A stretch of DNA of 30,349 nucleotides from NCBI GenBank assembly GCA_910584715.1, contig CAJUAN010000032.1, positions 1-30,349 of the forward strand. Direction: 5' to 3'. Under the pieces are notes generated by a model. It saw nothing but the letters and a program-made list of their open reading frames with translations. It was not told the DNA's origin and made no database searches. Of the stretch, positions 1 to 8,134 are shown in pieces. This stretch comes from an uncultured Oscillospiraceae bacterium. Its GTDB lineage: Bacteria > Bacillota > Clostridia > Oscillospirales > Ruminococcaceae. A program made the translations under genes and the position numbers. Numbering within the stretch: position 1 is the first letter of the stretch; each line of letters opens with the position of its first letter.

Positions 1-2
1 CC

Positions 3-243
3 ATTCCGAGGGGGAGCGAACACGACCGCTCCCCCTTCTGACGATTTAAGCAAACCTTATCTTCAAAACAGTCCTGTGGACTGTTTTGAACGAAGCAAAC
101 TATAGTTGTTTAGATTTAAACAAAAGTCGGATTAACCCAATCCAAGTTTGTCCGTTAAAAACAATCCACTGGATTGTTTTTAAGATATATTTGGTTTAAA
201 TCGCCGGAAGGAGGGGCGGTCGTGTTCGCCCCTCCTCGAAACG
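3..243. repeat. Head-to-head inverted pair of a ~115-bp hairpin-rich repeat unit
   Basis: The left half (about 3-115) and the reverse complement of the right half (about 130-243) align along their length. Each half has an outer G/C-rich hairpin whose loop region carries GAACACGAC or its complement (centres near 23 and 222). Each also has an inner hairpin of the form AAAACARTCC-NNN-GGAYTGTTTT (65-87 and 158-180). Both hairpin pairs are symmetric about position ~122, so the whole block is a quasi-palindrome. The two halves differ by scattered substitutions, many of them compensated within the stems, as expected if the folded form is kept. No credible protein is encoded. It may be a non-autonomous mobile or REP-like interspersed repeat; the family is not recognised. 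Confidence 0.7.
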
Positions 244-380
244 CTGTCGCGTTTCTCACCTCCTGCTCCGTTTTTGAACAAAAAGGGATTTCGCGCTCTG
301 CGGAGCGCGACGAAGGGGCCCTGCCCCCTCGACTCCCGCAAGCTGTGCTCAGCTTGACCAGCTAATCTTTGGCAGGTTTT
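244..380 (+). repeat. Interspersed repeat with three consecutive hairpins (left copy)
   Basis: Three short perfect or near-perfect stems follow each other: CGCGCTC/GAGCGCG (292-309), GGGGC/GCCCC (about 316-329) and CAAGCTG/CAGCTTG (339-356). The unit ends in CCAGCTAATCT. The same sequence, inverted and with substitutions in the first stem, is present at 30212-30349, so this is a genuine repeat family in this genome. It directly follows the 3-243 palindrome. An open reading frame of 63 codons across it is incidental. Function unknown; a dispersed structured element is the simplest reading. Confidence 0.75.
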
Positions 381-444
381 GCATTATTTGTGAGTTAAAC
401 AATAATTTACAAAAGTAAAAATTGATTTCCGTGAGGTTAGGGTA

Positions 445-490
445 TTCCGATTATTTTTTTGTATCGGGCAAACCTTTCCGATTTTTTCGC
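445..490 (+). promoter_or_regulatory. Direct repeat TTCCGATT...TTTTT upstream of the sigma factor gene
   Basis: Two copies of TTCCGATT followed by a T run start at 445 and 476, 31 bp apart (about three helical turns), just upstream of the sigma factor start at 528. Between them CCGAT and ATCGG can also pair. The arrangement could bind a regulator or be an autoregulatory site. No convincing -35/-10 pair was found nearby, so the role is inference. Confidence 0.3.
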
Positions 491-527
491 GACTTTATAA
501 GTGAAAGCTTTCAGCGAGGTACTTCAA

Positions 528-2180
528 ATGGATAAGAAAAATTTGACCGAATACGCCAGCTTGCTGCTTGACGCGGCTCTCTATCGGTGCGGCAATATCG
601 CGGACGCTCAGGACTTGGTTCAGGACACCATGCTGGCGGCTCTTACGGCTATGGCCAAGAAGCCCTTGAACGACCCCAAAGCATGGCTCATGACTGTCCT
701 GAACAGAAAATATTACGATATGCTCCGCAGGAAATACAATAAGCCCACGGTTTCCTTTGAGGTCACGGAGGACATTTCCGACGGCGGCGGGCTGTACGAG
801 ACTGTGGAAAGGTCCGAGGAAGCCGAGGAGATTCGCCGCTGTCTTGCGTATCTGACCGTGCTGTACCGCGAGGTAATGGTGCGGTACTATATGCACGGCG
901 AAAAGGTAAAGGATATCGCAGCCTCGTTAGGCATATCGGAAAACACAGTGAAAAGCCGTCTTGACGCGGGAAGAAAGCGTATCGGAAAGGAGTTTGCTAT
1001 GGAAAACTATTCTAAACAAAGCTATGAGCCTGAAAACCTTATGATGTCCTGCTCCGGACGTACCGGTCTTAGCACCGAGCCGTTCAGTCTTGTGAGGGAC
1101 AATAAAATTGCCATGAACCTGCTTATCCTTGCCTATGAAAAGCCCGTTACAGTTACGGAACTTGCAAAAGCGATAGGAATAGCCACGGCGTACATCGAGC
1201 CTGTTATTGACAAACTGGTGAACGGAGAGCTTCTAAAGTACGTCGGGGACAAAGTCTACACCGATTTTATCATTTACTCTCCCGACGACCGTACAGTCAG
1301 CGTTCCTCTTGAAAAACAGCTTGCGGATAAACTCTACAGAGATGTGTGGGAAATTATGGACAAGGGTCTGAATGAGCTTCACGGCTGCGATTTCTACAAA
1401 CGGCAGACCGAGTCCAAGCAGGCAAAGCTTGACAGCTTCTGGGCAGTACGTACTTTAAATCATGTGGTAAATAAGGTGCGGGACGAATTTTGCAATGACT
1501 ATATGCGCTTTGAGGAATATCCCGACCGTCCCAACGGTGGCAAGTGGATAGCAATGGGCAGCCGTCACCCCGCAAATTACAATTACGGCAATACGGAGTT
1601 TGATCATGGAAAATACTATATAAGTGGGGAGGCGTGCAGCGTCTGTACTGCCGACAGCGGCGGAAAAAATCTTGATCTGACTTTATGCGAGTACAGCACC
1701 CTGCTTGGCAGTGCAAACCTCGGTATGCGAGATATACTTAAACGCCGCATGACCGACGTGGAGATAGGTCAGATGCTTTACGCCATTCACAGCGGCAGGG
1801 AGGAGCAGTTGCCCCTGATAAACGCAGGCTGCTTTGAGAATTTTGATAAATTTATCGAGCTGCGTTATCTTGCCAAAGAGGGCGAAAAGGTAGTCTGCGA
1901 CGTGCCTGTTATTACCGACAAGGAGCGGTATGAGCTGTACGAACTAAGCGAAAAGTATGACAATATCATTTCTGAAAAATTCCATGACGACTTGGTAAAG
2001 CTTATGGTAAACCCCGTGAAGCTTCCACCCCATTTAAAGTCCGTCCCCGAATTTCAAAGGTATATGTACTGCTGCTCCACCGTCTCAATGCGTATAGTCA
2101 AAAACGCGCTGGATAACGGGCTGTTCCCCAAGTGCGCGGACTACCCCGCCCCCGCCGTACTTCTCTCCGTAAAGGAATAA
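528..2180 (+). CDS. ECF-like sigma-70 family sigma factor with long C-terminal extension
   Basis: About 550 residues. The first ~160 look like a sigma-70/ECF factor: region 2 has AQDLVQDTMLAAL near residues 27-40, then a WLMTVLNRKYYDMLRR core-binding/DNA-melting helix, and region 4 carries the helix-turn-helix IAASLGISENTVKSRL near 129-145. ECF factors direct RNA polymerase to special promoters. The remaining ~390 residues are not part of the normal ECF fold. Residues ~191-245 resemble a winged helix (VTVTELAKAIGIATAYIEPVIDKLVNGELL), and the rest is unrecognised. The upstream GTG at 501 has no ribosome site, whereas ATG 528 follows GCGAGGT at a good distance, so 528 was chosen. No anti-sigma gene is adjacent. 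The C-terminal part may act as a built-in regulator, as in other C-terminally extended ECF groups; this is inference. Confidence 0.8.
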   Translation: MDKKNLTEYASLLLDAALYRCGNIADAQDLVQDTMLAALTAMAKKPLNDPKAWLMTVLNRKYYDMLRRKYNKPTVSFEVTEDISDGGGLYETVERSEEAEEIRRCLAYLTVLYREVMVRYYMHGEKVKDIAASLGISENTVKSRLDAGRKRIGKEFAMENYSKQSYEPENLMMSCSGRTGLSTEPFSLVRDNKIAMNLLILAYEKPVTVTELAKAIGIATAYIEPVIDKLVNGELLKYVGDKVYTDFIIYSPDDRTVSVPLEKQLADKLYRDVWEIMDKGLNELHGCDFYKRQTESKQAKLDSFWAVRTLNHVVNKVRDEFCNDYMRFEEYPDRPNGGKWIAMGSRHPANYNYGNTEFDHGKYYISGEACSVCTADSGGKNLDLTLCEYSTLLGSANLGMRDILKRRMTDVEIGQMLYAIHSGREEQLPLINAGCFENFDKFIELRYLAKEGEKVVCDVPVITDKERYELYELSEKYDNIISEKFHDDLVKLMVNPVKLPPHLKSVPEFQRYMYCCSTVSMRIVKNALDNGLFPKCADYPAPAVLLSVKE

Positions 2181-2226
2181 CGGGTATAGTTCTTCATTTT
2201 AACCTTATAAGTCATATATTTGCAAA

Positions 2227-2262
2227 AAGCTCCCCTGCCTTAATCCGGCAAGGGAGCTTCCT
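2227..2262. terminator. Bidirectional terminator between convergent sigma and MCP genes
   Basis: AAGCTCCCCTGCC (2227-2239) pairs with GGCAAGGGAGCTT (2247-2259) with one mismatch. A-rich sequence on the left gives a T run for the minus strand, and T-rich sequence on the right serves the plus strand. It lies between two convergent stops. Confidence 0.8.
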
Positions 2263-2273
2263 ATTGTCCGTAT

Positions 2274-4334
2274 TTATTTTCTGAGCTTGAAAATGCTTAT
2301 CCTCTGGTGGAGCAAATGCGCCTGACCGTTCATTTTCTCACTGGCGGCAGCGCTTTCCTCAGCGGTGGCGCTGTTGTTCTGAACAACGTCGCTTATCTGC
2401 TGCACATTAGTGTTGATATTTTCGATAGACCGGGACTGCTGTTCGCTGGAAGCCGCGATATCTTTAAGAGCGGTCTTTACCACTTCCGCGGTGTCGGCAA
2501 CGTCCTGTATTGAGCTGTCCGCCTTTTCGGATATCCGTTTGCCGTCCTTAACGGTGCTTATTACGTTGTCAACAAGATCGTTTATCTCATTGGTTGCGGA
2601 GGTGGTTTTCGCGGCAAGAGTCTGTATCTCTCCCGCAACCACGGCAAATCCGCTTCCCGCCGAGCCTGCCCTCGCAGCCTCAATAGCGGCGTTTATTGCG
2701 AGGATATTTGTCTGGGAGGCTATCTCATCGACGGTCTTTACAATATTGCTGATCTTTTCCGACGCTTCGGAAATAGCGTTCATAGCCGTATGCATCTCGC
2801 TCATTTCCGCGCTGCTTGCGGCTATTCCCTCGGCCGCGGTTTCCATAGCCTTGAACGCGCCGTGTATGCTCTCGTTGTTCTGAGCGACGTCGCGGGTAAG
2901 ATTTTCTATCGACATTGAAAGATCCTGGATAGATGAGGTCTGCTCGGTGCTGCTTTGAGCCAGCGACTGGGCTCCGACAGCCACCTGCTCGGAACCCGCC
3001 GACACCTGCTCCGCGGCTTCATTGATATCGGCTATGGTATGATTGAGCGTATCGGAAATATTTATGAGAGACGCCTTGATCTTTTCAAAGTCTCCGGCAT
3101 AATCCTTGGTAAGTCTGAACGCAAGGTTTCCGACAGCGATATCGTTCAGCACGTTTGAAATTTCGTTTATGTATTCAACGTAATCGTGAAGCTTTGTAAC
3201 GGTATGGGAGAAATTCTCGGCGAGAACTCCTATTTCGTCTTTGGACTTCACGTTCAGCGTAGCGGTCAGGTCGCCCTCGGCAATTTTCTTGGCGGTCTCC
3301 GTAAGCTGCGCGACAGGTCTTGAAATGTTTGAAGCCATTATCAGAGCGACAGCGGCGGCAATCGCTATTACTATCGCCGAAGCGGCAGCAATTGAAATAA
3401 ACAACTCGTTTCTGCGGAGGTGAACGTTATCGGCGGGAACGGAGGCGATTATTGTCATACCGTTCCTCAGGAACTGATGTGATGTGAAATGATCGAGTCC
3501 GCCGTATGACATTTCCACAAGCGCGTTATCGGGTCTTTTAAGAGACAGCTCCTCGCATAAAGCCTTTGTTCCTCCGTCCGGATCAAGGTCTTCGAGCATC
3601 GTCCCGTATTCAATATCCTTGTGGTACAGTATCTGATTGTCCTCGTCCACAATAAACGCCGACGCTCCGTCGTACAGCATATCTATATCGGCGATCTCTT
3701 CGATCACAGTAAAGTTAATGTCCATGCCGAGTATACCGACGCTCTCGCCGTCCTTGAAAAGAGGTACAACATAGGATATCATATACACCTTTACATTGTC
3801 ATTAAAATAAGGCGACATCCATGTGGGTTTTCCGTTGTTTACCGGGATATAGTACCAGCCCACATGGTTCAGATCCGTTTTTTCAAATACGCTGAAATCG
3901 GTGTTTGGAACGACCTTATAGGGATCGTTGGCTGAGTCTTTCATATAAAACATACCGGACGTGGGATAGGCAAAATCGGGATTGTACCTGATATAGGCGG
4001 ACATTGCTCCGTCCGTATGCTGCGCCGCGGTAAGAAGCACTGGAGCTATGATATCGGTATACTGATCCACGTACTCATCAGAACTTTTAAACGCTTCAAA
4101 GTCCGTAAGGTTTTCCATGGCATAGTCTGCAAGCGTATCGACCGACTGCTCGATGCGCATAAGGTAGGCGTCAATATCGGACGCCGTCTGGATACAGGAA
4201 TTTTTTATGATCTCGGTAGAATCGTCTTTGATAAGTTCATTGGAATTAAAAAAACTGATTATGCTTACAGCGGCAGCGGCGGCGGCTGTGCATACGATGA
4301 CCAGAGCTGCGATTTTTGCCTTGATTGATCTCAT
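2274..4334 (-). CDS. Methyl-accepting chemotaxis protein
   Basis: Membrane receptor of 686 residues with classic layout: TM1 near residues 8-28, a ~280-residue extracytoplasmic sensor of dCache type (contains ILGMDINF and YHKDIEYGT-like segments), TM2 near 313-338, a HAMP domain, and a long coiled-coil signalling domain. The hairpin tip has EIASQTNILAINAAIEAARAG (near 545), the CheA/CheW contact region. Just after it the usual ADEVRKLA is AGEIQTLA, a mild divergence. The protein ends ISIFKLRK, with no CheR-binding pentapeptide. The minus-strand start is either GTG 4343 or ATG 4334. The ribosome site AAAGGATGA is tight for the former and distant for the latter; MRSIKAKI is the typical receptor start, so 4334 is used. 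No other chemotaxis genes are in the window, so the ligand is unknown. Confidence 0.93.
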   Translation of the reverse strand: MRSIKAKIAALVIVCTAAAAAAVSIISFFNSNELIKDDSTEIIKNSCIQTASDIDAYLMRIEQSVDTLADYAMENLTDFEAFKSSDEYVDQYTDIIAPVLLTAAQHTDGAMSAYIRYNPDFAYPTSGMFYMKDSANDPYKVVPNTDFSVFEKTDLNHVGWYYIPVNNGKPTWMSPYFNDNVKVYMISYVVPLFKDGESVGILGMDINFTVIEEIADIDMLYDGASAFIVDEDNQILYHKDIEYGTMLEDLDPDGGTKALCEELSLKRPDNALVEMSYGGLDHFTSHQFLRNGMTIIASVPADNVHLRRNELFISIAAASAIVIAIAAAVALIMASNISRPVAQLTETAKKIAEGDLTATLNVKSKDEIGVLAENFSHTVTKLHDYVEYINEISNVLNDIAVGNLAFRLTKDYAGDFEKIKASLINISDTLNHTIADINEAAEQVSAGSEQVAVGAQSLAQSSTEQTSSIQDLSMSIENLTRDVAQNNESIHGAFKAMETAAEGIAASSAEMSEMHTAMNAISEASEKISNIVKTVDEIASQTNILAINAAIEAARAGSAGSGFAVVAGEIQTLAAKTTSATNEINDLVDNVISTVKDGKRISEKADSSIQDVADTAEVVKTALKDIAASSEQQSRSIENINTNVQQISDVVQNNSATAEESAAASEKMNGQAHLLHQRISIFKLRK

Positions 4335-4391
4335 TGTTTCCACTCATCCTTTGTAATAATTTTTCTGACAGCAAATTACAATGTTATGCAC

Positions 4392-4420
4392 ATTATACAT
4401 TATTTATTAAATAATTGCAA
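4392..4420 (-). promoter_or_regulatory. Promoter of the MCP gene
   Basis: On the minus strand TTGCAA (-35, 4415-4420) is followed after exactly 17 bp by TATAAT (-10, 4392-4397). It lies ~55 bp upstream of the MCP start, a standard vegetative-type promoter rather than the motility sigma-28 pattern. The rest of the 4344-4693 intergenic region is A/T-rich and holds no gene I can support. Confidence 0.75.
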
Positions 4421-4626
4421 TATTTTTCATTGGTATTTGTTAATACTAAACAAATTAATCTGTATTAGTTGTTACTTTTACACGGCAGTACTTACAAACG
4501 GCAACAGGTTATAATAAATAAACTTATACATTATGACGGCGGACTATACGAAAAATATGGATCAAAGGACATATTTCTGACATGCTGCGGTGAAAATATC
4601 TTTTTGCGTAAAATTTGATTTCGCAC

Positions 4627-4655
4627 TTGAATATTGCATTAAAATAGTGTACAAT
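4627..4655 (+). promoter_or_regulatory. Promoter of prmA and possibly the downstream gene run
   Basis: TTGAAT (-35, 4627-4632), a 17-bp spacer and TACAAT (-10, 4650-4655) lie ~40 bp before the prmA start and are divergent from the MCP promoter. No terminator is obvious between prmA and the following + strand genes, so this promoter may serve several of them. Confidence 0.7.
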
Positions 4656-4693
4656 TAATATATGTATTGTCAAAATAACGGGAGGAACTGTTT

Positions 4694-5659
4694 ATGAACT
4701 GGACGGAAGTCAATATCTATACCACAACGGAGGGAATAGATCCTGTCTGCGGTTGTCTGCTGGGGATAGGCGTAACAGGTTTTGCAATAAGGGATTCAAA
4801 GGATTTTGAGGAATTCTTAAACGATAAAACCGGAAACTGGGACTATATAGACGATGATCTGATGAATATGCGGGACTGCGAGACCTGCGTTACGGTGTAC
4901 CTGCCCGACGACTCGCAGGGGGCGGATATGCTTTCCGCGCTGCGTTCGGAGATGTCTGCATTGGGCGAAAGGGACGAAAACAAGGCTTTCGGCAGACTTG
5001 CGGTGGAGCTTGCAAACGTCCGCGAGGAGGACTGGGCGAACAACTGGAAACAGTATTTCAAGCCCCTGACCGTGGGCGAAAGGCTTGTGATAAAGCCCTC
5101 ATGGGAGGAGTACGACCCAACGGACGGCAGAACGGTACTGGAGATAGACCCGGCGTCAAGCTTCGGAACCGGCCAGCACAATACCACCCAGCTTTGCCTT
5201 GAACTGATAGAGAAAAATCTTAGGGACGGCGACCGCGTCCTCGACCTTGGCTGCGGCAGCGGTATACTTTCCATAGCGGCTGTTCTGCTGGGTGCGGACA
5301 GCGCAACGGCGGTGGACATCAGCCAAAACAGCGTTGAGACCGCAAAGGAAAACGCGTCCAAAAACAATATTCCCGCCGAGAAGTACACGGCTTACTGCGG
5401 TGATATTATAAACGACAATTCGCTGGTTGAAAAAATCGGCGGCGGGTTTGACATTATCGCGGCAAACATTGTTGCGGACGTGCTTATCGCTATGTCCCCC
5501 CTGTTTGAAAAATTCCTGAAAAAGGGCAGCAAACTCATTCTTTCGGGTATCATCATCGAGCGTGCGGACGAGGTAATTGAGGCGGTGAAGTCCAAAGGCT
5601 ATACCTTGGTCGAGATACGCGAAAAGGACGGCTGGGCGGCGGTCTCATTTGACAGTTGA
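4694..5659 (+). CDS. prmA: Ribosomal protein L11 methyltransferase
   Basis: PrmA transfers methyl groups from S-adenosylmethionine to ribosomal protein L11 in the cytoplasm. The 321-residue length is normal for the family. The N-terminal L11-binding region ends in WANNWKQYFKP, a PrmA hallmark. The linker has DPASSFGTGQHNTTQLCLE, the SAM motif I is VLDLGCGSGILS (near residues 180-192), and the catalytic-site segment is DIIAANIVADVL (near 252). GGGAGGA lies 7 bp before the ATG. It is the first gene after a clear promoter and heads a long co-directional run. Nothing is missing or truncated. Confidence 0.96.
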   Translation: MNWTEVNIYTTTEGIDPVCGCLLGIGVTGFAIRDSKDFEEFLNDKTGNWDYIDDDLMNMRDCETCVTVYLPDDSQGADMLSALRSEMSALGERDENKAFGRLAVELANVREEDWANNWKQYFKPLTVGERLVIKPSWEEYDPTDGRTVLEIDPASSFGTGQHNTTQLCLELIEKNLRDGDRVLDLGCGSGILSIAAVLLGADSATAVDISQNSVETAKENASKNNIPAEKYTAYCGDIINDNSLVEKIGGGFDIIAANIVADVLIAMSPLFEKFLKKGSKLILSGIIIERADEVIEAVKSKGYTLVEIREKDGWAAVSFDS

Positions 5660-5728
5660 CAGCAGCGTAGGGCGCGGGCTTGCTCCTGCTTGTAATTAAG
5701 ACGTATGTCAGTCTGCGGAGGCGAATGT

Positions 5729-6223
5729 ATGATAAAACAAATAGCAAAGATAACAAAAGGAAATATTCCCGAATGTGCAAAGGTCATACGGAAAAGCTTT
5801 CTGACGGTTGCGAAGGAATTCGGGTTTACTCCCGAAAACGCGCCGAGGTTCACGGCTTTTGCGGTTACGGAAGACAGGCTTTTGTGGCAGCTTGAAAGCG
5901 AACGCAGACCTATGTACGCATATTTTGAGGACGGCAATATCGTTGGCTACTACTCGCTTTTTCTTGTCGGGGACGGCGTTTGCGAACTGAACAATCTTTG
6001 CGTTCTGCCTGAGTATCGTCACAATAAGATCGGCGAAAGGCTTTTGTTTGATTCCTTTGAAAATGCCAAAGGGCTTGGCTGTACCAAAATGAAGCTCAGT
6101 ATTGTGGAGGAAAACAAGCGTATGCGGAAATGGTACGAATTGCACGGCTTTCTGCACACAGGGACGGAAAAGCTTGATTTTTTTCCGTTTACCTGCGGGT
6201 ACATGGAGACTGATTTAAATTAA
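5729..6223 (+). CDS. GNAT family N-acetyltransferase
   Basis: This 164-residue protein has the GNAT fold. The acetyl-CoA pyrophosphate loop is in YRHNKIGERLL (R/Q-x-x-G-x-G/A type), preceded by the strand CELNNLCVLPEY, and followed by the late motif ENKRMRKWYELHGFLHTG typical of GNAT motif B. It should acetylate a primary amine of a small molecule or protein, but the substrate cannot be read from the sequence. The start at 5729 is chosen over ATG 5705 because GGAGG (5717-5721) sits 7 bp before 5729 and nothing like it precedes 5705. It begins 69 bp after prmA stops. Confidence 0.9.
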   Translation: MIKQIAKITKGNIPECAKVIRKSFLTVAKEFGFTPENAPRFTAFAVTEDRLLWQLESERRPMYAYFEDGNIVGYYSLFLVGDGVCELNNLCVLPEYRHNKIGERLLFDSFENAKGLGCTKMKLSIVEENKRMRKWYELHGFLHTGTEKLDFFPFTCGYMETDLN

Positions 6224-6242
6224 AAAGCTGGTGAAACATATA

Positions 6243-7132
6243 ATGAAACTGCTGATTTACGGAGCGGGCGTTATAGGCTGTCTGTATGCCGCGCTGTTCG
6301 GTGAGGCGGGATACGATACGTATGTGTACGCGCGGGGAAAGCGTTTGGAAAGTCTTAAAAAGCACGGGCTGCTGTATAGTAAAAACAAGCGTGTACGGAA
6401 AGCAAATATAAAAATTGTTGAAAAAGTCGAAGCCGAGGACATATATGATTTTGTTTTTTAACGGTAAGGGAAAATCAGGTGCGCACGGCTCTTGCTGAGC
6501 TTAGCGGGAATAAAAGTCCGAATATCGTGACTATGGTAAATACTGCCGAGCCTTATGAACACTGGGAAAAAATATGCGGAAAGGGCAGAATAATTCCCGC
6601 GTTTCCCGGTGCGGGAGGAAGCTTTGAGGGCAGAGTTCTGAAAGCAGCTCTTGTTCCGAAAATCATTCAGCCTACCACTTTCGGAGAAATAAACGGAAAT
6701 AAAACTTCTGAAGCGGCGGTACTTGCGGATATTTTCCGAAACGCGGGTATACCTTATCAAATCGTGAAAAATATGCATGACTGGCAGCTTTGTCATCTTG
6801 CAATGGTGGTGCCGATCGCGGACGCTTATTATGAGGCTGACGATCCTGAAAACGCGGGAACGGAAAAGGCTTTAATGCTCCGAACGGCGCAGCGTATAAA
6901 GCGAAATTTCCGAATTCTTCGCCGCATTGGAATTGAAATATGTCCGTCTAAAATGAATTTGTTCCGTATCGTGCCGACGGCAGTTCTGGGTATGGGTTTG
7001 GGGTTGGTTTTTCAAAGTGATTTCGGCAATGTTTTTATGTACCGTCACTCCATGAACGCTCCCGATGAAATGCGCAGATTACATAGACAGTTTTACGGTT
7101 TTATAAAAAACGCAATAAACGGGATAGTATAA
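6243..7132 (+). pseudogene. Ketopantoate reductase family protein, interrupted by a one-base frameshift
   Basis: The two parts together form one ApbA/PanE-like protein of ~296 residues. The first part (6243-6461) has the Rossmann NADP-binding start LLIYGAGVIGCLYAALFGEAG and stops after YDFVF at TAA 6459-6461. The second part continues at LTVRENQVRTALAEL and has MVNTAEPYEHW, a glycine-rich PGAGGSFEGRV segment and the helical C-terminal domain (KNMHDWQLCHLAMVVPIADA). The break is in a run of six T (6454-6459); a seventh T would restore ...DFVFLTVRENQVRTAL.... The family reduces 2-dehydropantoate or related 2-keto acids with NADPH; whether this member is a true PanE is uncertain. The loss may be real, a slippage site, or a sequencing error. 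ATG 6243 is preferred to GTG 6231 because the Rossmann start follows it directly. Confidence 0.85.
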
Positions 7133-7156
7133 ATAAACATGAGGTGGACAAGCAAA

Positions 7157-7618
7157 ATGGAAGATTTAGAATTTATATGTGCCGGCTTAAATAATAACGG
7201 TAAATTTCCCGCGGAATACACGGGAAGAGGAGACGACATTTCTCCCGAATTTATAATAAATAATTTATCTCCCAACGCAGTAACGCTTATTGTTACTCTT
7301 GAAGATATGAGCCACCCGATAAAACGGTTTACGCATTGGGTGATATGGAATATCCCTGCCGCAGACAAGATACCCAAAGCAATTCCGCGGGGAAAATCGG
7401 CGGTAAATTTGGGGAACGCTGTGCAGGGGATAGGTTACGGAGTTCACCGTTATGCGGGTCCGAAGCCTCCAAAGGGAAAGACCCACAAATATTGTTTTAC
7501 TGTGTACGCTCTTGACTGTACGCTTAATTTAAAACCTTTTTCAACCAAAAGAAAAGTCCTTAACGCGGCAAGCGGTCATATTATTCAAAAAGGTGAAATA
7601 TGCGGATATTTTGAGTAA
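7157..7618 (+). CDS. YbhB/YbcL family Raf kinase inhibitor-like (PEBP) protein
   Basis: This 153-residue phosphatidylethanolamine-binding-protein fold shows the bacterial hallmarks in order: GRGDDISPEF near the start, TLIVTLEDMSHPIKRFTHWVIWNIPA (ligand-pocket region with the central His-Trp), and GPKPPKGKTHKYCFTVYALD. The usual DPDAP in the pocket is EDMSHP, a variation. Bacterial members are small cytoplasmic or periplasmic proteins of poorly known role, so only the family is claimed. GAGGTGG at 7141-7147 fits the ATG at 7157 rather than the upstream ATG at 7139, which lacks a ribosome site. Confidence 0.92.
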   Translation: MEDLEFICAGLNNNGKFPAEYTGRGDDISPEFIINNLSPNAVTLIVTLEDMSHPIKRFTHWVIWNIPAADKIPKAIPRGKSAVNLGNAVQGIGYGVHRYAGPKPPKGKTHKYCFTVYALDCTLNLKPFSTKRKVLNAASGHIIQKGEICGYFE

Positions 7619-7651
7619 ATATTTATTTTAAGGATAAGGACGGTACAAATT

Positions 7652-8071
7652 ATGATAGATTTACATGATAAAAACAGCTGCCCTTCCCTTGAGGAAATAA
7701 GCGAATACATCAGAAATCCGGTTTTTATGCAGTTTTGTTCTGAAATCAAAAACACATATGGGTGCAGCGAAATAATAGAATACAGCTCATGCAGCTGGGA
7801 AAGCGGGTGGAATGTTAAGTTTAAGAAGTCAGGGAAAACATTGTGCACCGTATACCCCAGGGAATGTTATTTTACAGTTATGATCGTTATAGGTACAAAA
7901 CAAAAGGCGCTTGTTGAGGAAATACTGCCGAAATGTACGGCTGAACTGCAAAGCATATATGCCCATACAAAAGAGGGAAACGGACAAAAGTGGCTTATGG
8001 TTGATTTGGAGGATAAAGGGCAGTTATACAATGACATTTTAAGGCTTATCCAAATCCGCAGGAACAGTTAA
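7652..8071 (+). CDS. DUF3788 family protein
   Basis: This 139-residue cytoplasmic protein has no signal peptide or membrane segment. The pattern WNVKFKKSGKTLCTVYP, then CYFTVMIVIGTKQKALVEE, then KWLMVDLEDKGQLYNDILRLI matches my recollection of DUF3788, a small alpha/beta protein of unknown role common in Firmicutes. It lies 33 bp after the PEBP gene on the same strand, with a modest AAGGA-type ribosome site. No catalytic residues are evident and no function is proposed. Confidence 0.8.
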   Translation: MIDLHDKNSCPSLEEISEYIRNPVFMQFCSEIKNTYGCSEIIEYSSCSWESGWNVKFKKSGKTLCTVYPRECYFTVMIVIGTKQKALVEEILPKCTAELQSIYAHTKEGNGQKWLMVDLEDKGQLYNDILRLIQIRRNS

Positions 8072-8134
8072 AATTAACATAACGATATTCGGGCGCACAG
8101 GCGCGGCGCAGCAATAAATGAAAGGACTGACAAT

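Noticed and set aside
174..365. 63-codon reading frame over the left repeat
   Set aside because: It lies wholly within structured repeat DNA, has no ribosome site and no protein-like composition.
4531..4579. Short frame starting MTADYTKNMDQ in the MCP/prmA intergenic region
   Set aside because: Only 15 codons, no ribosome site and no conservation evidence.
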